Part shown: positions 62,244 to 64,000 of the stretch, piece after piece | Numbering within the stretch: the stretch's first letter is position 1 | Layout: each line of letters starts with the position of its first letter | DNA from: CAUPWF01 sp964367905 | GTDB lineage: Bacteria > Bacillota > Clostridia > Lachnospirales > Lachnospiraceae | Reading direction: 5' to 3' | Length of the DNA: 64,000 nucleotides | Assembly: GCA_964367905.1 (NCBI GenBank) | Contig: CAYIZP010000006.1 | Span: forward strand, 1-64,000 | Program-made: the position numbers and the translations under genes | The notes under the pieces: generated by a model | The model's input: the letters and a program-made list of their open reading frames with translations, nothing else | Told to the model about the DNA's origin: nothing | Database searches by the model: none

Positions 62244-64000
62244 CTACTGTTCTTTCCAGTTGACATAGGATACTAAATCTGTCATCTCCCATGATTCAGA
62301 CCCAGACACCTGCTCTTGCTGTCTATCCGCGTCTTCTAGAAATTGACGAAATTCAACCACCGTATCTCCACTAGTCAAAGTTGCATCAAATGCCTCTAAT
62401 ACCGCACCTTGATTGGAACTGATATTCATCGCATTCATTGTAATATCATTTGCCGATAACACAATTCCCTCATAGTCCCGATCTATTTCAACCGAAATAC
62501 CACCAACTGCTATGATCGCATTTACTTCACTATAATCCCATCTATATAATGTAGAAATTTCTGCTAAAGAGAATGCTCCCGACGAGCCATAAACCAGTAA
62601 TCCTCTCACCGCTCCAGCGCTATCAACAAATTCCCATATTTTCCACGTAGTTGATGCTTTACTACTTGAAACTGCGCCTTCAATCGTTTCTGGCATAGCA
62701 TCTTCTCCATATTCACTTGCAACCTCGTCCCCCATCAATGCGTTGATATTCTTTCCATGAATCACACTATAAAACGGAGTCAGATCTGGTGCCTCTGATT
62801 GATAATCCAAAGATAAATTCTGGCCCAATGCTTGATATGCTGTCTCTATGGATTTTACAAAATCAAGGTCTATCGGTTCCTCAGATGTCCCTAAACTATA
62901 GGTACTCCCGTCTTGTTCCATAAAGTGCCCACTCGTAATCGCATTCTCTGGAAGCAGAGATAATTCCGTGTATATCGACAAGTATTCCGCGATTTCCTCT
63001 GGCTTTTCTGAGAAATAATCTCTAAAATATTCATTTGCATGCTCTACGGTATCAAATCTTAAGTAAAAGTAAGTAACGGTCTGTCCAGATGTTAAATTCA
63101 CTGAATTCGTTACCACATCTGCTCCATAAGATTCCATTGTTTTCTCTATGCCATCGACGGTCAGAAGGACAACATCTTTATCCCACTCGTAAGTTGCAAT
63201 CGGATCTCCTACATAAGGATTGGTCAAATCAAGAATGATCACTCCTCTCCCATCAATGACATTGCTGATTGCATCCACTGGTGCTAGATAGCTTCTCTGA
63301 TTTGTCTTCGTCGAAATGGATTCCCCCATCATAACCGAAGATTCACTCCCAATAAATCCATGTCCGGCAAGCATCAATTCATCCACCTCTTCAAAGTTTA
63401 ATCTAGTGCCCGACGCATTGACTAGGATTGCACTACTTGTATCTTCATCGCCGTGTAATATCTCTGTATTTGTGACCTCATTGTTACTATAGCCAAATCC
63501 ATAATATTCATGGTTCACATTCACTTCCGAGTTTTGCCCATTCAAATTCAAGTCATTTTGGGCATAGACAACTCCATCAAGGGATAAGGTCGCACCGAAT
63601 CCCACATCAATGTTATTCACCCAAAGCGTTGTAGAATCAGCAAATACTGTTTCTTTAACCCCTGATAGAAGAACCTCTCCATTCGTGATCACCATTCCAT
63701 TTGAGAAATGGTTATCTATCGTCGTTACTCCTGTTAAATCAATGGTCTCCGCATAGATACTACCACTGACATAATGGTCACCGATTGTAGCATTATGTAA
63801 TGTTTCTTCCGCAACCATCGCATATTCCGTAATCGCCGTAGCATCAAACCCGCTACCACTTGCCAATTGAAAGCTCGGAATATCAATCGCAATATCTGCC
63901 GATAAGAGGGTGTTATAACCATCCTCTCCCGTATAAGAAACTTCAAACCCCTCGAAAACCACTTTTGTTGCATGAAAATTCACCTTTGTTTGTCTTGGGT
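62244..64000 (-). CDS. Exported beta-helix-like protein of the pseudopilin cluster (partial)
   Basis: The frame is open to the window edge, so the N-terminus is missing; GTG 63983 is in frame but lacks a ribosome site. The visible 585 residues have an N-terminal stretch of short beta-repeats (IYAETIDLTGVTTI, NGMVITNGEVLLSG, VVYAQNDLNLNGQ) like bactofilin or PilX-associated solenoids, then a mixed domain ending SYVNWKEQ. No named family is recognised with confidence. It is 11 bases upstream of the TTG-start pseudopilin. It may be a large minor pilin whose prepilin helix lies outside. Confidence 0.65.
   Translation of the reverse strand, partial: PRQTKVNFHATKVVFEGFEVSYTGEDGYNTLLSADIAIDIPSFQLASGSGFDATAITEYAMVAEETLHNATIGDHYVSGSIYAETIDLTGVTTIDNHFSNGMVITNGEVLLSGVKETVFADSTTLWVNNIDVGFGATLSLDGVVYAQNDLNLNGQNSEVNVNHEYYGFGYSNNEVTNTEILHGDEDTSSAILVNASGTRLNFEEVDELMLAGHGFIGSESSVMMGESISTKTNQRSYLAPVDAISNVIDGRGVIILDLTNPYVGDPIATYEWDKDVVLLTVDGIEKTMESYGADVVTNSVNLTSGQTVTYFYLRFDTVEHANEYFRDYFSEKPEEIAEYLSIYTELSLLPENAITSGHFMEQDGSTYSLGTSEEPIDLDFVKSIETAYQALGQNLSLDYQSEAPDLTPFYSVIHGKNINALMGDEVASEYGEDAMPETIEGAVSSSKASTTWKIWEFVDSAGAVRGLLVYGSSGAFSLAEISTLYRWDYSEVNAIIAVGGISVEIDRDYEGIVLSANDITMNAMNISSNQGAVLEAFDATLTSGDTVVEFRQFLEDADRQQEQVSGSESWEMTDLVSYVNWKEQ

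Overview
The window is a low-GC chromosomal segment of an anaerobic, endospore-forming member of the Clostridia, most likely a Lachnospiraceae-type organism. The evidence is spoVT and a YlmC/YmxH sporulation protein, a spore-type peptidoglycan-binding protein, a homodimeric pyruvate:ferredoxin oxidoreductase, HemZ, a DUF4317 protein, Gram-positive promoters (TTGACA-N17-TATAAT) and strong GGAGG ribosome binding sites. Most genes are on the minus strand. Only the GntR/ABC module (46.7-48.6 kb) and one small membrane protein (52.6-53.0 kb) are on the plus strand. No tRNA, rRNA, CRISPR array, prophage or intact insertion sequence was seen. A 100-N assembly gap lies at 27081-27180.

Layout. 0.2-5.7 kb: a small membrane protein, spoVT, trxA and a MacA/MacB-like ABC operon. 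5.9-15.7 kb: the housekeeping operon apt-relA-MBL hydrolase-hemZ-hisS-aspS-NAD(P)HX repair, followed by a broken PD-(D/E)XK gene. 15.8-18.6 kb: ABC-F ATPase, DUF6512 protein, class-I-amidotransferase-like hydrolase. 18.7-23.7 kb: a chemoreceptor and a periplasmic-sensing GGDEF/EAL protein. 23.8-28.9 kb: DUF4317 protein, a spore-type peptidoglycan-binding protein, and an ECF sigma/anti-sigma pair whose anti-sigma ends in a huge Asp-rich repeat. 28.9-30.5 kb: aspartate-alanine-exchanger-type membrane protein and YlmC. 30.6-36.8 kb: complete pstSCAB-phoU-phoP-phoR operon behind Pho boxes. 36.9-38.6 kb: xdhC-yqeC molybdoenzyme-maturation pair, preceded by a remarkable regular array of inverted 10-mers. 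39.0-42.5 kb: PFOR. 42.7-46.6 kb: iron-siderophore ABC importer with DtxR-like boxes. 46.7-48.6 kb: YtrA-type GntR regulator with ABC exporter. 48.7-52.5 kb: uvrC-hprK-glucokinase. 53.1-55.2 kb: ftsH. 55.3-64.0 kb: a 1934-residue DUF5057-like secreted protein with two pseudopilins and a beta-helical exported protein that runs off the window.

Links between regions. An almost identical 22-bp dyad covers the -10 region of both the GntR-ABC operon (46706-46727) and the distant MacAB-like operon (5721-5742), so the GntR protein probably controls both as one split Ytr-type regulon. A sigma-G-like promoter of spoVT sits inside a long hairpin that otherwise hides the spoVT ribosome binding site. The least explained structure is at 38665-38925: four copies of an inverted pair of the 10-mer TTACATATAA, with 20-21 bp inside each pair and a 73-74 bp period (seven helical turns). 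A family of palindromic GGGGACG...CGTCCCC repeats lies directly behind many stop codons; its stems vary in sequence but keep base pairing.
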